A stretch of DNA of 64,000 nucleotides from Nelumbo lutea (GCA_022828595.1 JAKGHH010000005.1:52943655-53007654); one strand, 5' to 3'. Shown: positions 12,343-23,491, counted from the stretch's first letter. Program-made: numbers and translations. Notes: generated by a model not told the origin, from the letters alone.

Positions 12343-12718
12343 GGCTGTGTTTGGAAATAATGCAAATAAGTGTGAATGCAAATATGTAGATTATAAAACG
12401 GTATATATAAATTATAAAATTGGGTCAGTTTTGCACTGGCAAATTTATCTTCTTGCCAAACAGGTTTTTAGCTGTAATGGATGCAAACATGAATTTCAAT
12501 AAAGCATATGCCTTTTTTTTTTTTAATCAAAAGCCCACTTGAATGCAAATTTACTTCTTTTTTATTGATGTACTTTTACATCTTATGTAAATATGCATTG
12601 GTCTATCATTTTCCAATGCATAAATACAATGTTGCCAACACAGGCAAAAGTGAAACAGAATACAAATTTACCTTGAACTGGGATTTACACTCCTTTTGCA
12701 TCGTTTCCAAACACAGCC
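12343..12718. mobile_element. Tourist/Harbinger-like MITE, 376 bp
   Basis: Ends GGCTGTGTTTGGAAA and the complement GTTTCCAAACACAGCC form a clear terminal inverted repeat, flanked by TGA and TAA, near the TAA target of PIF/Harbinger elements. The interior repeats TGCAAAT-like motifs. The open frames here run across these repeats and are not genes. Confidence 0.6.
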
Positions 12719-12820
12719 TAAGGTGCTCATAGACCTCTTGCCAATTTTCTATATACTTCATAATAATTATCATGAAGGCAGATTGACTTATTTGTTGGTC
12801 TTGATGCAATAAAGAAGTAA

Positions 12821-12930
12821 GGCTCAATTTAGAAAGAGTACAAATACAAATGCATACAGTACAAATACAAAGACAATAATGCAAAATAGAAGCACTCTGC
12901 ATTTTTATATTTGTACTTCCAAACTGAGCC
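12821..12930. mobile_element. Tourist/Harbinger-like MITE, GGCTCA family
   Basis: Ends GGCTCAATTTAGAAAGAGTA and the complement CTTCCAAACTGAGCC, flanked by TAA and CAA. The same family occurs at 27975, 30769 and 45548. Confidence 0.65.
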
Positions 12931-13364
12931 CAAATGTTCCATGTATAAGAAACTTCTAAAAAGGCCTTTCTTCAGAATAAACCCCTTAGCCACAATTATA
13001 TGCATGAGACATGTACATAGATGCCTTCAAATCCCTTTACTTTCGGTTCCAAAAACTATCTACAATTAATGCTTCAACGTATCTAACATTTCCAATAACT
13101 TGTAAAAATCTTTTACTTTCATTTACTGCTTTAAGAAATGCCCATAGAAAAGTAGCTTATTTTTCTTTCGTACGTCCATATGAACATACATGCAAAAAGT
13201 ATAAGTAGAAATCTTAATCTATTCTGAAAATACATGATATAAACACATGAACACGAACTCATACATGCATATCACAAGTTGCCGCCCGCCAGATCAGGCA
13301 ATGTAACGGTTGTTTTATTGAGAGAGAGAGAATCATTTTGTAAGGCACATGATAGATAGGTCCT
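12931..13364. other. 3' flank of GRP pseudogene psi1
   Basis: Corresponds to the downstream flank of the other GRP genes, which carry a similar CACAAG...CGGTTGTTTTATT stretch. A short (GA)n run at 13319-13330 reads (CT)n in the sense direction, 35-45 bases after the ancestral stop. No independent gene is visible. Confidence 0.5.
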
Positions 13365-13483
13365 TTAAGGGTATTGGCCACCGCCATAGCCAAACCCATA
13401 ACCAGAACCGTATCCAGAATCACTCCCATAATTGGAACCATTTTCAGAAGCACCACCCCCACTTCCTCCACTTCATCGACCAC

Positions 13484-13932
13484 TGTTGGATTTTAATCTC
13501 ATAATGAATTTGATTGGTCAATTATATGAGAAATTGCACTTGTACACTTGATTGAAAAATTAACTTTTCTCTTATAAAACACAGTTTTTAAACTTATCCC
13601 ATATTGAAAAATTATAAGTTTTGTTTCTAGTATTTTAATAGGATTGATTTACACTCCTTAGAAATAATAGAGGAGAGTATGGGGTTTGATACTGCGCAAT
13701 GTGTGCACACGCGTGTGTGTAGCACAATGAGGTGCACTTTGCTCGCACCCGTGTGGCTCGCAAATGGTGGCTTTGGTTTTGGTGCAATGCTAACCGTTGA
13801 TCAACGTTGATGAGATCAACGGTCACAATTCGATCAGGTGTGATCAAGAGGCACAATTCAAAGTTAACAGTGGGAACATATTTGATTGTAACCCAACAGC
13901 AAACTTGGTGAAACTGACCCCATTTTCCAACA
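13484..13932 (+). mobile_element. Solo copia LTR, duplicated copy
   Basis: 449 bases, TGTTGG to CCAACA, flanked by ACCAC on both sides (13479-13483, 13933-13937). It is colinear with the LTRs of the full copia element at 46632-52464 but shorter, lacking internal segments. It is nearly identical to the copy at 14016 because both belong to a 532-base tandem duplication. No internal element sequence accompanies it. Confidence 0.85.
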
Positions 13933-14015
13933 ACCACAACCGTATCCAGAATCACTCCCATAACTGGAACCATTTTCAGAAGCACCACCCCCACTTCCTC
14001 CACCTCATTGACCAC

Positions 14016-14463
14016 TGTTGGATTTTAATCTCATAATGAGTTTGATTGGTCAATTACATGAGAAATTGAACTTGTACACTTGATTGAAAGATTAGCTTTT
14101 CTCTTATAAAACATAGTTTTAAACTTATCCCATATTGAAAAATTATAAGTTTTGTTTTTAGTATTTTAATAGGATTGATTTACACTCCTTAGAAATAATA
14201 GAGGAGAGTATGGGGTTTGATACTGTGCAATGTGTGCACACGCGTGTGTGTAGCACAATGAGGTGCACTTTGCTCGCACCCGTGTGGCTCGCAAATGGTG
14301 GCTTTGGTTTTGGTGCAATGCTAACCGTTGATCAACGTTGATGAGATCAACGGTCACAATTCGATCAGGTGTGATCAAGAGGCACAATTCAAAGTTAACA
14401 GTGGGAACATATTTGATTGTAACCCAACAGCAAACTTGGTGAAACTGACTCCATTTTCCAACA
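14016..14463 (+). mobile_element. Solo copia LTR, original insertion in psi1
   Basis: 448 bases, TGTTGG to CCAACA, with target duplication ACCAC (14011-14015 and 14464-14468). The GRP sequence on the far right continues as TGCCATAACC, exactly where intact paralogues read GACCACTGCCATA, so this copy marks the original insertion site. A solo LTR usually remains after recombination between the two LTRs of a full element. Confidence 0.88.
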
Positions 14464-15152
14464 ACCACTGCCATAACCTCCACCATTTGCACCTCCCCCA
14501 ACACCATAGCCGTATCCACTACCACTCCCTGAACCATAGCCAGATCCACTCCCGTTTCCATTGCCAGAACCACCTCCTCTACCCCTTCCATGACCACTTC
14601 CACCTGCAGCCCCTCCATCACCATATCCACCTCCATTTCCTGAACCATAGCCACTGCCATTTCCAGATCCACGTCCACCACCTCCAGCCCCACTGCCGCC
14701 ACCACCGCTTCCATATCCATCGCCTACAACACTTACTCCTGATCCATAGCCTGAGCCGCTTCCACTTCCGGATCCATAGCCAGAACCACTACCAGATCCT
14801 GACCCATATCAAGAGCCACCACCACCCCCACCCCCACCCCCACTTCCATATCCTTCCCCTTGTGCCCCACCATAGCCAGAACCACTCCCTGAACCATAAC
14901 CCGAACCATAGCCAGAGCCACTGCCCGAGCCTCCTCCCCCTCCCCTTCCACTTCCACTACCATAAGCTCTGGACCTAGCAGCATACGAAAGCTCAAGGCA
15001 GAGCAGAACCAAGAATGCAACAGCCACCACTCTTGATCTAGCCATCTTGTATGTAAGATGGAAATGGTATCACTAAGTGAACCACTTCAAATTCAAACAA
15101 TTAATTAAACTGAGAAAGCTGAGTATGGTGCCTGGCCATTGTACCGAGTAGG

Positions 15153-15160
15153 TATTTATA
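15153..15160 (-). promoter_or_regulatory. TATA box of psi1
   Basis: TATAAATA on the minus strand, 108 bases before the psi1 ATG, in the same context (CTGTCTATAAATACC) as the intact GRP genes. A GTGTCCCATTGTTT motif (15225-15238), shared with the paralogues, lies upstream. Confidence 0.8.
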
Positions 15161-15515
15161 GACAGCATTTGAGAGCAGATCAAGATGGCGAAGGACTCAT
15201 GATATAGTGGAGTGCCCCAGATGGTGTCCCATTGTTTAAGACTTCGCCTACGTGCTACCAGACAAATTTCTATCCCTTTCTATTGATTTGTTTATCACTA
15301 CGAGGTGAACACAACCCCACAAGAATAATAAAAACCAGTGATCCATGAAAGAAGAAAACGACGACGAGATTAGGTGATGCTGATTTTGTAGTGCGAGGTT
15401 GCCCCCACAAGATTCGCCACTTCCATTGTTGCATATATAATTGCGTTCCCACCTCTCATGAGTCTCACCAACCACCCCACCGTGTTGAAAAGGAAAGCTT
15501 CTGATATTATTATGT

Positions 15516-15740
15516 CTCATGGGATTGGATGACAGTTCTTGTTAGTGGTTACTGGTTATTATCTTATCTCAATTAAGTTTCATGGCCGCAACTTCAGACC
15601 TAGAACCCAATTCAGCCAGGTCTGAACCTCATGGGATTGGATGATAGTTCTTGTTAGTGGTTACTGGTTATTATCTTATCTCAAGTCTCATGGCCGCAAC
15701 TTCAGACCTAGCGAGAACCCAATTCAGCCAGGTCTGAACC
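15516..15740. repeat. 112-bp direct tandem repeat, two copies
   Basis: CTCATGGGATTGGATGA begins each unit (15516 and 15628), and TTCTTGTTAGTGGTTACTGG is shared. The repeat lies in the upstream flank of psi1, where the other GRP genes carry a CTCATGGGATTCACC-type motif. No gene is visible. Confidence 0.85.
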
Positions 15741-15864
15741 GGTCCCATGATCCTTAATTAGACACCTCTATTCTTCAATCTAGTCCGGCTAAAGCCCTCT
15801 CTACCCTAGCAAACAATAGCCCGTCAGTGAAATAAATCTAACAATGCAACAATTACCCTCCTTT

Positions 15865-16021
15865 GGATAGGGATCTGCTACCAATCCTGTCCGAACAGGC
15901 CACTGCAGTCTCACATTGGGAACATCTGCCTTCTCATTCATGGGAAGGTGTTCCCTATGTACGGCTGCAATGTCTGGTTGGGACATTGTTGGCACTGTGT
16001 GTTGGTAGCTGATCTGAATTC
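15865..16021. mobile_element. Foldback MITE copy 4, shared-tip hairpin family
   Basis: An imperfect inverted repeat of about 157 bases. The left arm contains GATCTGCTACCAA and the right arm ends TTGGTAGCTGATCTGAATTC. The tip is ATTGGGAACATCTGCC / GGGAAGGTGTTCCCTAT. The flanks CCCTCCTTT and CCCTCAAGT match at 6 of 9 positions, so the target duplication is only suggestive. The stem again differs from the other copies. Confidence 0.5.
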
Positions 16022-16039
16022 CCCTCAAGTTTTACTTTA

Positions 16040-16619
16040 GGGAAAATTCTTGATCAATATCCCGTACTTTAGCTCGAGTGACCTGAAATTTAAAATGCTA
16101 CAATTTAGTATCCGAACATTTAATATGTGATAATCCAGTACCCAAGCTTTCAAAATGTGACAATCCAATACCTACCGTTAACTAGTTCGTAATCAGCCAT
16201 TAAGTGACATTTGAAAAGTCAAAAATGCTCTAAGAATGCCATCTAATTCTCTTTATCAACCATCCAAACATTGACAATAAAATGAACAGTCCCAAATTCT
16301 AGATTCTTTTAAACAACCACCAACTTTTTTGAGTAGAAGAAGCTAGGATTTAGGGCTATTATTCAATTTTTTGTCAACGTTTAGATGATTGATAAAAAGA
16401 ATTAGATGGCATTCGAAGGGCATTTTTGACTTTTCAAATGTCACTTAATAGATGATTAACAGATTGGTTAATGGTAAGTACTAGATTGCAACATTTTAAA
16501 AGTTCGTGTACTGGATTGTCACATTTTGAAAGTTCAGATATTGAATTGTCGCATTTTAAAGTTTGGGGACCAAATTGTTATTCAAGCCAAATTACAGGGT
16601 ATTGATCGTAAATTTCCCC
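16040..16619. mobile_element. Long-TIR Mutator-like MITE copy 3, perfect 9-bp target duplication
   Basis: The left end GGGAAAATTCTTGATCAATA pairs with the right end, whose complement reads GGGGAAATTTACGATCAATA. The arms run for well over 100 bases. TTTACTTTA flanks both sides (16031-16039, 16620-16628), the 9-bp signature of Mutator-type insertion. It appears to have landed in the terminal repeat of the larger element that continues to about 20113. It has no coding capacity. Confidence 0.8.
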
Positions 16620-16972
16620 TTTACTTTAACAAATTAAAAACCTCCTGAACTTTTAGAAAACCTTACACATACCTCCCTTATTTTAGTGAGCCTGACGGAA
16701 AACGTTCAACAATGCATTAATTTTATCAAAATGACCATCCTACCTTTTTAAAGGATTCTCGAGCCCAGTTATCATTTTCACATGACATGAAAGCGTCATC
16801 CCCACAAATTAAAGATTTGAAGTATGTAGACTATAGGCAATAGCACCAATAGGCAAAAGCACTTGCAATGCAAGTTTCTCATGTTGGCAATCTGAAAAGT
16901 ATGTAGATCATTCCTCCTTTGTGGCGGTGTCCCTCTTTCTTTCAACCTTCTTCCTTCTCTAATTTTTTAGAG

Positions 16973-17139
16973 ATGTGTTGAGGCCAGCCTCACCAAGCTC
17001 CAAGGCGAAGACTTTGAAAACTACATACAGATCAATTCCATAATCCTTGGTTGGAACAACAAGAAATCAACTATTGACGTTGACCTCGCCAGCCTTGGTG
17101 GAGGCATGAACATCTCCTGCATCTTCAATGATTTCCAAT
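16973..17139 (+). pseudogene. Captured exon fragment of an FHA2-like forkhead-associated domain gene
   Basis: Translating forward from 16973 gives an uninterrupted stretch of about 55 codons that includes KLQGEDFENYIQ, NSIILGWNNKKST and SLGGGMNIS, then IFNDFQL. This closely follows the start of the FHA domain of plant FHA2-type proteins, which bind phosphothreonine peptides in the nucleus. Two key FHA features are gone. The arginine of the LGRN motif is tryptophan here, and the SRxHA motif after GGGMNI is missing. A pyrimidine tract ending TTTTTTAG precedes the fragment, like an intron 3' splice site, so genomic DNA rather than cDNA was captured. It is cut off at 17139 by the LTR element, and a short possible continuation begins at about 19504. 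Confidence 0.72.
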
Positions 17140-17249
17140 TGATGAGGGCGGATTTGGCCCTCCAATGATATTGTGACACATGGCACCTCAGAACAACTAG
17201 GTGACACCTGGAATCACTTTGGCAATAACTTGCCTTAGTCAAGTTGATG

Positions 17250-17440
17250 GTGTCTCACCTGGCTGCCCAGGCACGGCCTAGCGGCCTGGCCTTGGCGCGA
17301 ACTGGCAGCCCAGCACAGGCACGACCTGGCAGCCTGGCACAAGCACCGAGCTGGAAGCCTAGCACAGGCACGACCTGGCGGCCTGGCACAGGCTGACGAC
17401 TTGTAAGACGTGCTCGCCGACCTGGCGGCCTGGCACAGGC
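17250..17440. repeat. LTR-internal minisatellite (CTGGC-rich), shorter array
   Basis: Imperfect units around CGACCTGGCGGCCTGGCACAG are repeated in the 5' LTR. The array gives long stop-free frames on both strands that are not genes. Confidence 0.75.
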
Positions 17441-18764
17441 TGGCCCACGTGCCGAACGATCTGGAGTGTGGTCAATGTGCATGGCGATTACCTCCAGGAA
17501 TCTCGAACCACTTAGACGACCTCGCAGAAATCTCGGATATGGTGCGTGAAGCCCACGCCAAACAATGCCTATATAAAGGCACCAATCCCAGAGGCAAGGA
17601 GGCAAGCAAGTAAGAAAATTCTAGCTCTCATACTATGTGATTTTTAGCTCGTAGTATACTATGAGAGTACTGACTTAAGCATTGGAGTGACCTCGCCGGG
17701 TTAGCCACCTTGGGTCCTCTAACATTTGGTTCTTTGCAGGTCTCTAAAGAGGAACGAAGCTCATCAATCTAGCTCGCCAGCTGGACAGCTCAGCACCTAG
17801 GCAGCTCGGCACCTGGTCAACTCGGCACCTCACAACTAGCCCTGCACCTGGTCAGTCCGACGTCTCACAGGTATGTCGCCACCTGGTCAGCCCAAAACCT
17901 CATAGAGAGCTCGGCACCTCACAGGCAGCCCTACACCTAGTCAGCTCAGCACCTCACAGGCAGCCCTACACTTGGTCAGCCCGGTGCCTCACAGGCAGCT
18001 TGCCACCTAGTCATCTCGGCACCTAGGCAGCTCCACTTCGGCCTCTGAGTCATCGGCCACTTGGAAGCAGACCAAATGACGAGGTACTTAGCCAAAAAAT
18101 CGATACATCAACAAAATTTGATTCATCAATTGGTGCCATCTGTGGGAAACACTACAAAAAGCTAAGTTCTCATCCTCAGAAACGCTAAGTCCTCTTCTTC
18201 CAAAAAGCTAAGTTCTCACCTTTTAGAAACTAAAAGCTCTCACTTTCTAGTTTCCATTTTTTTTATGAACTCAAAGACTATGCAGGAAGTTGATGGCTAA
18301 CAGACTAAGCAACTCTACCAACTTTATTTCAGCTCGGATAAAGCCTCATCAGTCCTCTTCGCGAGGTACCCTCTATAAAGATGAGCTCTTCGTGGCTTCC
18401 GCGGGAATAGTCGGCAAATAGACTGCATGGTTCCGGTCGAGCCTTCCAAGGCTCCCGTGCAAGCTGGTGACCTAAAGTCGCCTCTTCGGCATGGGAAAAA
18501 TCAAGGAGCGAACTATGAGTCACTCCTAGAGCCTAAGAAATTGAATCGACGCTTACAAGCTCATCGAATTATTCATTCTGGGCCAAAAGGAGAAATTTAC
18601 TCCCTTCGCCGAGTTACTCTCTGCTCGGGAGTGGGGGGCAAATGATGAGGGCTGATTTGGCCCTTTAATGATATTGTGACACATGGCACCTCAGAACAAC
18701 TAGGTGACACCCGGAACCACTTTGGCAACAAATTGCCTTAGCCAAGTTGATGGTGTCCCACCTG

Positions 18765-19095
18765 GTTGCCCAGGTGCGGCTTGGCGGCCTGGCCCTGGCA
18801 TAGGCGTGGCCTGGCGGCCTGGCCTTGGCATGAGCTGGCAGCCTAGCTCTGGCACGAGCTGGCAGCACAGTACAGACATGACCTGGCAGCCTGGCACAAG
18901 CACCGAGCTGGCAGCCTAGCACAGGCACGACCTGGCAGCCTGGCACAAGCACCGAGCTGGCAGCCTAGCACAGGCACGACCTGGCGGCCTAGCACAGGCA
19001 CCGACCTGGCGGCTTGGCATAGACACCGACCTGGCGGCCTTGCATAGGCACCGAGCTGGCAGCCTGGCCCAAGCGTGACCTGGCAACCTGGCAAC
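18765..19095. repeat. LTR-internal minisatellite, expanded in the 3' LTR
   Basis: Same unit as in the 5' LTR, but with more copies (CACCGAGCTGGCAGCCTAGC alternating with ACGACCTGGC). The two LTRs thus differ mainly by repeat number. Cys/Arg/Pro-rich open frames here are artefacts. Confidence 0.75.
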
Positions 19096-20135
19096 TTGTA
19101 AGACGTGCTCACCGACAAATTCGGCATGCATATCCTAACACTCCCACGATCCTTGGAAGTTGGCCCACGTGCCGAACAATCTGGAGGGTGGTCAACGTGC
19201 ATGGCGGTTACCTCAAGGAATCTCGAACCACTTAGACGACCTTGTAGAAATCTCGGATATGGTGCGTGAAGCCCACGTCAAACAATGCCTATATAAATGC
19301 ACCAACCCCAGAGGCAATGAGGCAAGCAAGTAAGAAAATTCTAGCTCTCATACTGTGTGATTTTTAGCTTGCAGAGGCAATGAGAGTACTGACTTAAGCA
19401 TCAGAGCGACCTTGCCGGATTAAACACTTTGGGTCATCTGACATTTGGTTCCTTGCAGATCTATAAAGAGCAACGAAGCTCATCAATCCAGCTCGCCAAC
19501 TGGTATTCTTAATTTATGGGTTGCTTGAAGGAAAAGTCTCATCTCTTCAAAAATGCACAACAAGGATGATGTAGGTGGGGGGGGGGTGCATCATTGGATG
19601 GGTGAATGGGTGAACCAGATATAGATGAGAAAGCCAACAGCTCATTACAAAGTTGTACACAACCCACATCTCAGATCTCGAACGGCAAATTGTTAATGGT
19701 TGATGGATTGATTCAGCAATGAAGGATGAAAAATTAAAAGAAGAGGAAGAAATCGACAAAGAAATAGTATGAAAAACACGGAAAGGAAAAGAGGATAAAG
19801 AGGTTCCTCTTTGAATGGATGGAGTTTGGATGAGAGATTGCGTCTTGTGTTCCTCCTCTTACCGGATAAATTGGGATAGTAAAAGAGGTGAAGAGGTCGA
19901 CAGGGGGGAGGAGAAGAGGATAACATGTCGATAGGAGTATTTCAGTAAAAACAGATGCAAACCATTTATAAAAGGGTAAAATAGATTTTTAGGAAAAATT
20001 GATTCACCGGTTTAACATTCTCCTTCTTAGTTATTGACCGAAAGGAGATTTTTGCTAAAGCAAAATTACAGGAAAAGTTTTTGACGTTTGTATTTTACCT
20101 CTTTTTTCTTTGGCGTTCAGGGTTGGGATCATGAA

Positions 20136-20480
20136 GTGTATTGAGAACTGGCCCTTTAGTCTGTATGCATATGGATGATATTCTATCCCATTGTTTTGTT
20201 GACTGAAGTGAGGAAAGTAATTTACAGTACTATTAGAACACGGGAATAGGGAAACAAGGAATCCTTGCTTGCTTCCCAGTTGGATTTCAATTTTGTATCT
20301 TCATCAAAACCTATACGCACTACGTACCCACCAATGCCACCATCTTCTTTAGTCTTCACGCTTCCGCGTCTGATGCGATAATTAACTAGGATACTGATCA
20401 TTCAACTTATGGACTACTTCGTTACCTTACCCAAGTCTAGTTTAACGTGGAGTCCCGGGGGCCAATATTATTAAATGGGT
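20136..20480. repeat. Conserved intergenic block a, copy 1
   Basis: Non-coding block shared with 25205, 29770, 39890, 41330, 54095 and 58195. Landmarks are ATGAAGTGTAT, a CTTCCGCGT core (20360), CTGATCATTCAACTTATGGAC (20394) and CCTTACCCAAG. It lies upstream of psi1. Its repeated association with GRP genes shows it belongs to the ancestral duplication unit. Confidence 0.75.
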
Positions 20481-20789
20481 TGAGCAAAGCCCAATCTGAT
20501 AAATTGGTACAGTTCTATTGTTCGGCCATGAAACTATTGAAGTATATTGAGTTTTGTTTATCGGCCCTATGTCTCAGGCATTAGTGACCCAGCTGGCTTA
20601 CATGAACGCCGCTGTACCTTGTGCTAGGCGCAGCCCGGCCCAGCTCAGCCCAGCCCATTATTACATTACCCTTCTTACAGAGTTGCAGTCTTATTCTTCA
20701 AGGATGCTGGACTTAGACATTATGATAATTGGATATTGAAGGATAATGTTAGCTAAAAATATGTCAAAGGGTGATCTGTTGTTTGACTT

Positions 20790-21000
20790 TGTTAGCGTGA
20801 TGACATCCCATTGTATGTACATGTGGACAATTTTCTATCCATTTGCTTTAATTTGTTGACTATCAAGTCAAAATAATCAACATCAGATTAAAAAAAAACA
20901 AAAAAACATCCTTACGAGGTCAATTTTCTCTGTCATCACCAGATTCGCCACTTCCCTCGTCTGATCATATCAACGTTGCAACCACACCATTTCACCAACC
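20790..21000. repeat. Conserved intergenic block b, copy 1
   Basis: Shares GACTTTGTT, GACAATTTTCTATCCATTTG and a CACCAACCA-type end with copies at 25662, 37900, 41760 and 55098. Non-coding. Block b always lies to the right of block a. Confidence 0.65.
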
Positions 21001-21009
21001 AAACACTTA

Positions 21010-23440
21010 AAAGAAAAAAAAAAAAAATGAAAAAGCAAAAATGGAGCGAGTCGGAACATGAAAGGTGCCGATTGATCGGTTTGCTCCCATTAATGATTAG
21101 CTTAGTTCTAATTTTTACTATTATTGAGTTAATAAGATATAAAGGTTTCCTAAAGTTTGTTATATTTTTTATTATATTTTATGTCTAAAAGGATACATTT
21201 TGCCTTTTCTTTTTTATTTCGTGAATACATTGGTTTTACAATTCTGTATAGGGTAAAGTATAAAGTACAAAATATATAAAAAAAAATGTTGGTTACAACT
21301 TCGGGATGAAATCAAAATTATCTGCAATTAGAGATGGCAATAGGGCGGGTTTGGGGTGGCTTTTGTAAATTTTAGACGTTATCTAACTCTCTAAATCTCC
21401 CAAACCATACATGCCCCAAAACTCATAGCAGGTTGGATAATGAGAATTGAAATCCTTCTCACACATGAAATTGCAAAACCTCCCTGACCCTACCCTTTTC
21501 ACATTCAAGGGTAGGGTGGATTGGGTTTAAAACCTGCATTTTATTTCCTATTATTTCTTGTTATATATAAACAATAAATAGCACAAGTAAACAACAATGT
21601 TTTCAATTATTTCTTAAAACATGTAAAACCACATGAACTATCAATTATCTTTCACATAAAATTTCAAAATATTATTTAAATTCAACACTTAATATCGTAG
21701 CCTATTCGTACCCATATGGATTGTAGAATCCCAAAACCTATCCCCGCCCCAATACCTGTCCTTCAAGCAAAAAAACACCAAAAGTTATGAACAGGTGTAT
21801 ACCCATCAGATCTATACTACTTTAAAAAGTATGAATAGCCTCAAGAATATTATTGGAATTTTCAAATAACAAAATTTATCCTTCTATGTTTAAATTTATT
21901 AATAACAAATGAGGGAAAATAAGGTAATCAGATTGATATTAAATGAGCTGAAAAGAGGTAATTTTAAGACATTCAATGCATTCATTTCCTTCTCATTAAA
22001 TCCAACACTTATGGTATTAACTTGCACCCACCTTCATTGAATCATATACTTAAATCATATATTTTTTTTATTATTAAATTTTATTAATTAAATCCATATA
22101 TAATAAATTAATAATTCCAATAACATATAAACTTATACCTTTAAAATCTACTAGAAAAAAAATAGTACTTTCATCTAAGTGATGGTAAAAAATTATACCC
22201 TTTGGGGTCATCTATTGTTTGTCTCATTTAGTTGAAGGTTGGGTTGGGGGTTTAGAACTTAGGGTTGGCCTTAACCTGATCTAACCCAGTCCGACTTGCA
22301 GCCCTACCTAACCCTAACTAAATTCCTTCAACGCTAGCCCAACCCAACCCTCTTTCCATTCCTTATAAAACCTCATAGAATTTCTTGATTTTAGATCTTA
22401 ACTCAACTTTCACTACATATATTAATCCTATGTTTCATTAGTATTTGTTGGTTGACGTTTTTTTTTTGTTATTTTGGTACAAAATTTAGAAAAAACAAGT
22501 GCTAGAAATGACTATAGTTTATTATGAGTTATGACTTACGATAAATATTTTATGAGACAAACGATAGAGAGGAGATGATGAATAAAATTTTTAAAAAACA
22601 TAAAATAATATTATTTAGGTTTTAGTCTTTCTGATTAGAATTAAGTGAAGTGATTATCTTAAAGAAATATATGATACTATGTGATGGGGGCTATACAAAT
22701 ATCATGCATCTAAACAAATCAATGCATGTTATATATTGCATATAACATATATTTATATATGACATGTACTATAGAGTCAGGTTTGGGTTGGGTTAGGTTG
22801 CCTAAGAGGTCAACCCTAATCCAATCTGAAGTAAAGTCAGGTTCATGAATTTCAACCCTAACCCTAACCCGAACATCAACCCGACCCAACCCAATACAAC
22901 TTTTTTGGATTGTGTTAGGTTGAATTCTGAAAACCCAGCCCAAATTGCAGCCTTAGGTACACTAGTACCGCCTCACTCCATTAAAAAAAATAATAATAGA
23001 GCAATGTTAATTCATGTAACATAAATTTTAATAGCAATAATTTACAGTAATTCAATGGAAAATTAGAAATATTGATGAAAACATTTAGGACCTATTTAGT
23101 TCGTGAGAATAAGGGCCTAGAATCAAAATCAGAATGGGTCATTCAGAGAATGACGTTCCCATTTAAGAGAATGATATGAAAGAAATCCCCACTGCAACTT
23201 ATTTTAATTCGGATTCTGATATTCCTGTATGAACCGAATAAACTATAAAAATAGACCATTCCATTCTTGGGCTCATTGTCACGTTGAGACATGTCAAGGT
23301 GCCCAACCATATACATGATATATATCCAAAGGAGCAATATATAGAAATGAAATTTAAACAAGACATTATTTTATTCTGATGTACATAAAGAAGCTAGCAG
23401 AGGTACATCAAAGGATACATGCATACAGGTGGCAAGGTAA
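21010..23440. other. Intergenic transposon-derived DNA between psi1 and A
   Basis: A hAT-like left end (TAGAGATGGCAATAGGGCGG) is at 21329, but I cannot find its partner. From about 22200 to 22955 lies a rearranged relative of the hAT MITE at 32147, with GCAGCCTTA as its right end and much of the body inverted. The CCCTAACCC stretches belong to that family and are not telomeric. No gene is visible. Confidence 0.5.
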
Positions 23441-23491
23441 CGATTTTAGAGAGAGAGAGAGAGAGCCATTTTGCATGGATAGGATGGTCCT

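Larger units (their letters stand above)
13406..14468. repeat. Tandem duplication: GRP segment plus LTR, about 532 bp twice
   Basis: Unit 1 is 13406-13937 and unit 2 is 13938-14468. Each consists of 78 bases of GRP coding sequence (starting AACCGTATCCAGAATC), one solo LTR, and the ACCAC target repeat. The two units differ at few positions, so the duplication came after the insertion. Confidence 0.88.
13365..15045 (-). pseudogene. GRP pseudogene psi1: glycine-rich cell-wall-type protein broken by LTR insertion, internal duplication and a stop
   Basis: The gene starts at the ATG at 15045 with a signal peptide beginning MARSRVVAVAFLVLL, then Gly/Ser/Tyr repeats as in the intact paralogues. Three lesions kill it. 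A TGA at 14809-14811 replaces a conserved glycine codon (GGA). A solo copia LTR lies at 14016-14463. A tandem duplication repeats a 78-base GRP piece plus the LTR (13406-13937 and 13938-14468). The C-terminal remnant (13365-13483) still ends in the family GGGQYP-type tail and TAA. The TATA box and upstream flank are still recognisable. Without the insertions it would have had roughly the family length. Confidence 0.88.
17140..19503 (+). mobile_element. Non-autonomous LTR retroelement (TRIM/LARD-like), 3' LTR truncated
   Basis: The 5' LTR is 17140-18128 (TGATGA to TCATCA, 989 bases). It is followed by ATTGGTGCCATCTGTGGGAA, the primer-binding-site style common in plant LTR elements. A purine tract GAGTGGGGGGCAAA (18629-18642) directly precedes the 3' LTR, which starts at 18643 and is cut short at about 19503. 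The internal region is only about 0.5 kb and encodes no gag or pol. It interrupts the FHA exon fragment, so it inserted after that capture. The orientation is given by the order of primer site and purine tract. Confidence 0.82.
16025..20113. mobile_element. Probable Mutator-like element carrying a captured FHA2-like exon (Pack-MULE type)
   Basis: The left terminus (about 16620-16700, interrupted by the MITE at 16040) contains AACCTCCTGAACTTTTAGAA. The right terminus (about 19975-20113), read on the minus strand, gives a similar AAAACTTTTCCTGTAATTTTGC arrangement. Both resemble the terminal repeats of the elements at 33713 and 43220. Between them lie an FHA-domain exon fragment and a nested LTR element. 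A GAAGAAATCGACAAAGAAA stretch at about 19747 also occurs inside the element at 33713, near its right end. The terminal match is weak, so the element model is an inference. Confidence 0.5.

Noticed and set aside
18665..19202. Several Cys/Arg/Pro-rich open frames
   Set aside because: Produced by the CTGGC-rich minisatellite inside the LTR; no domain or conserved start.
22857..22900. Possible interstitial telomere (CCCTAA repeats), also at 32220-32240
   Set aside because: The runs are short and imperfect and lie within a hAT-like MITE family present in two places.
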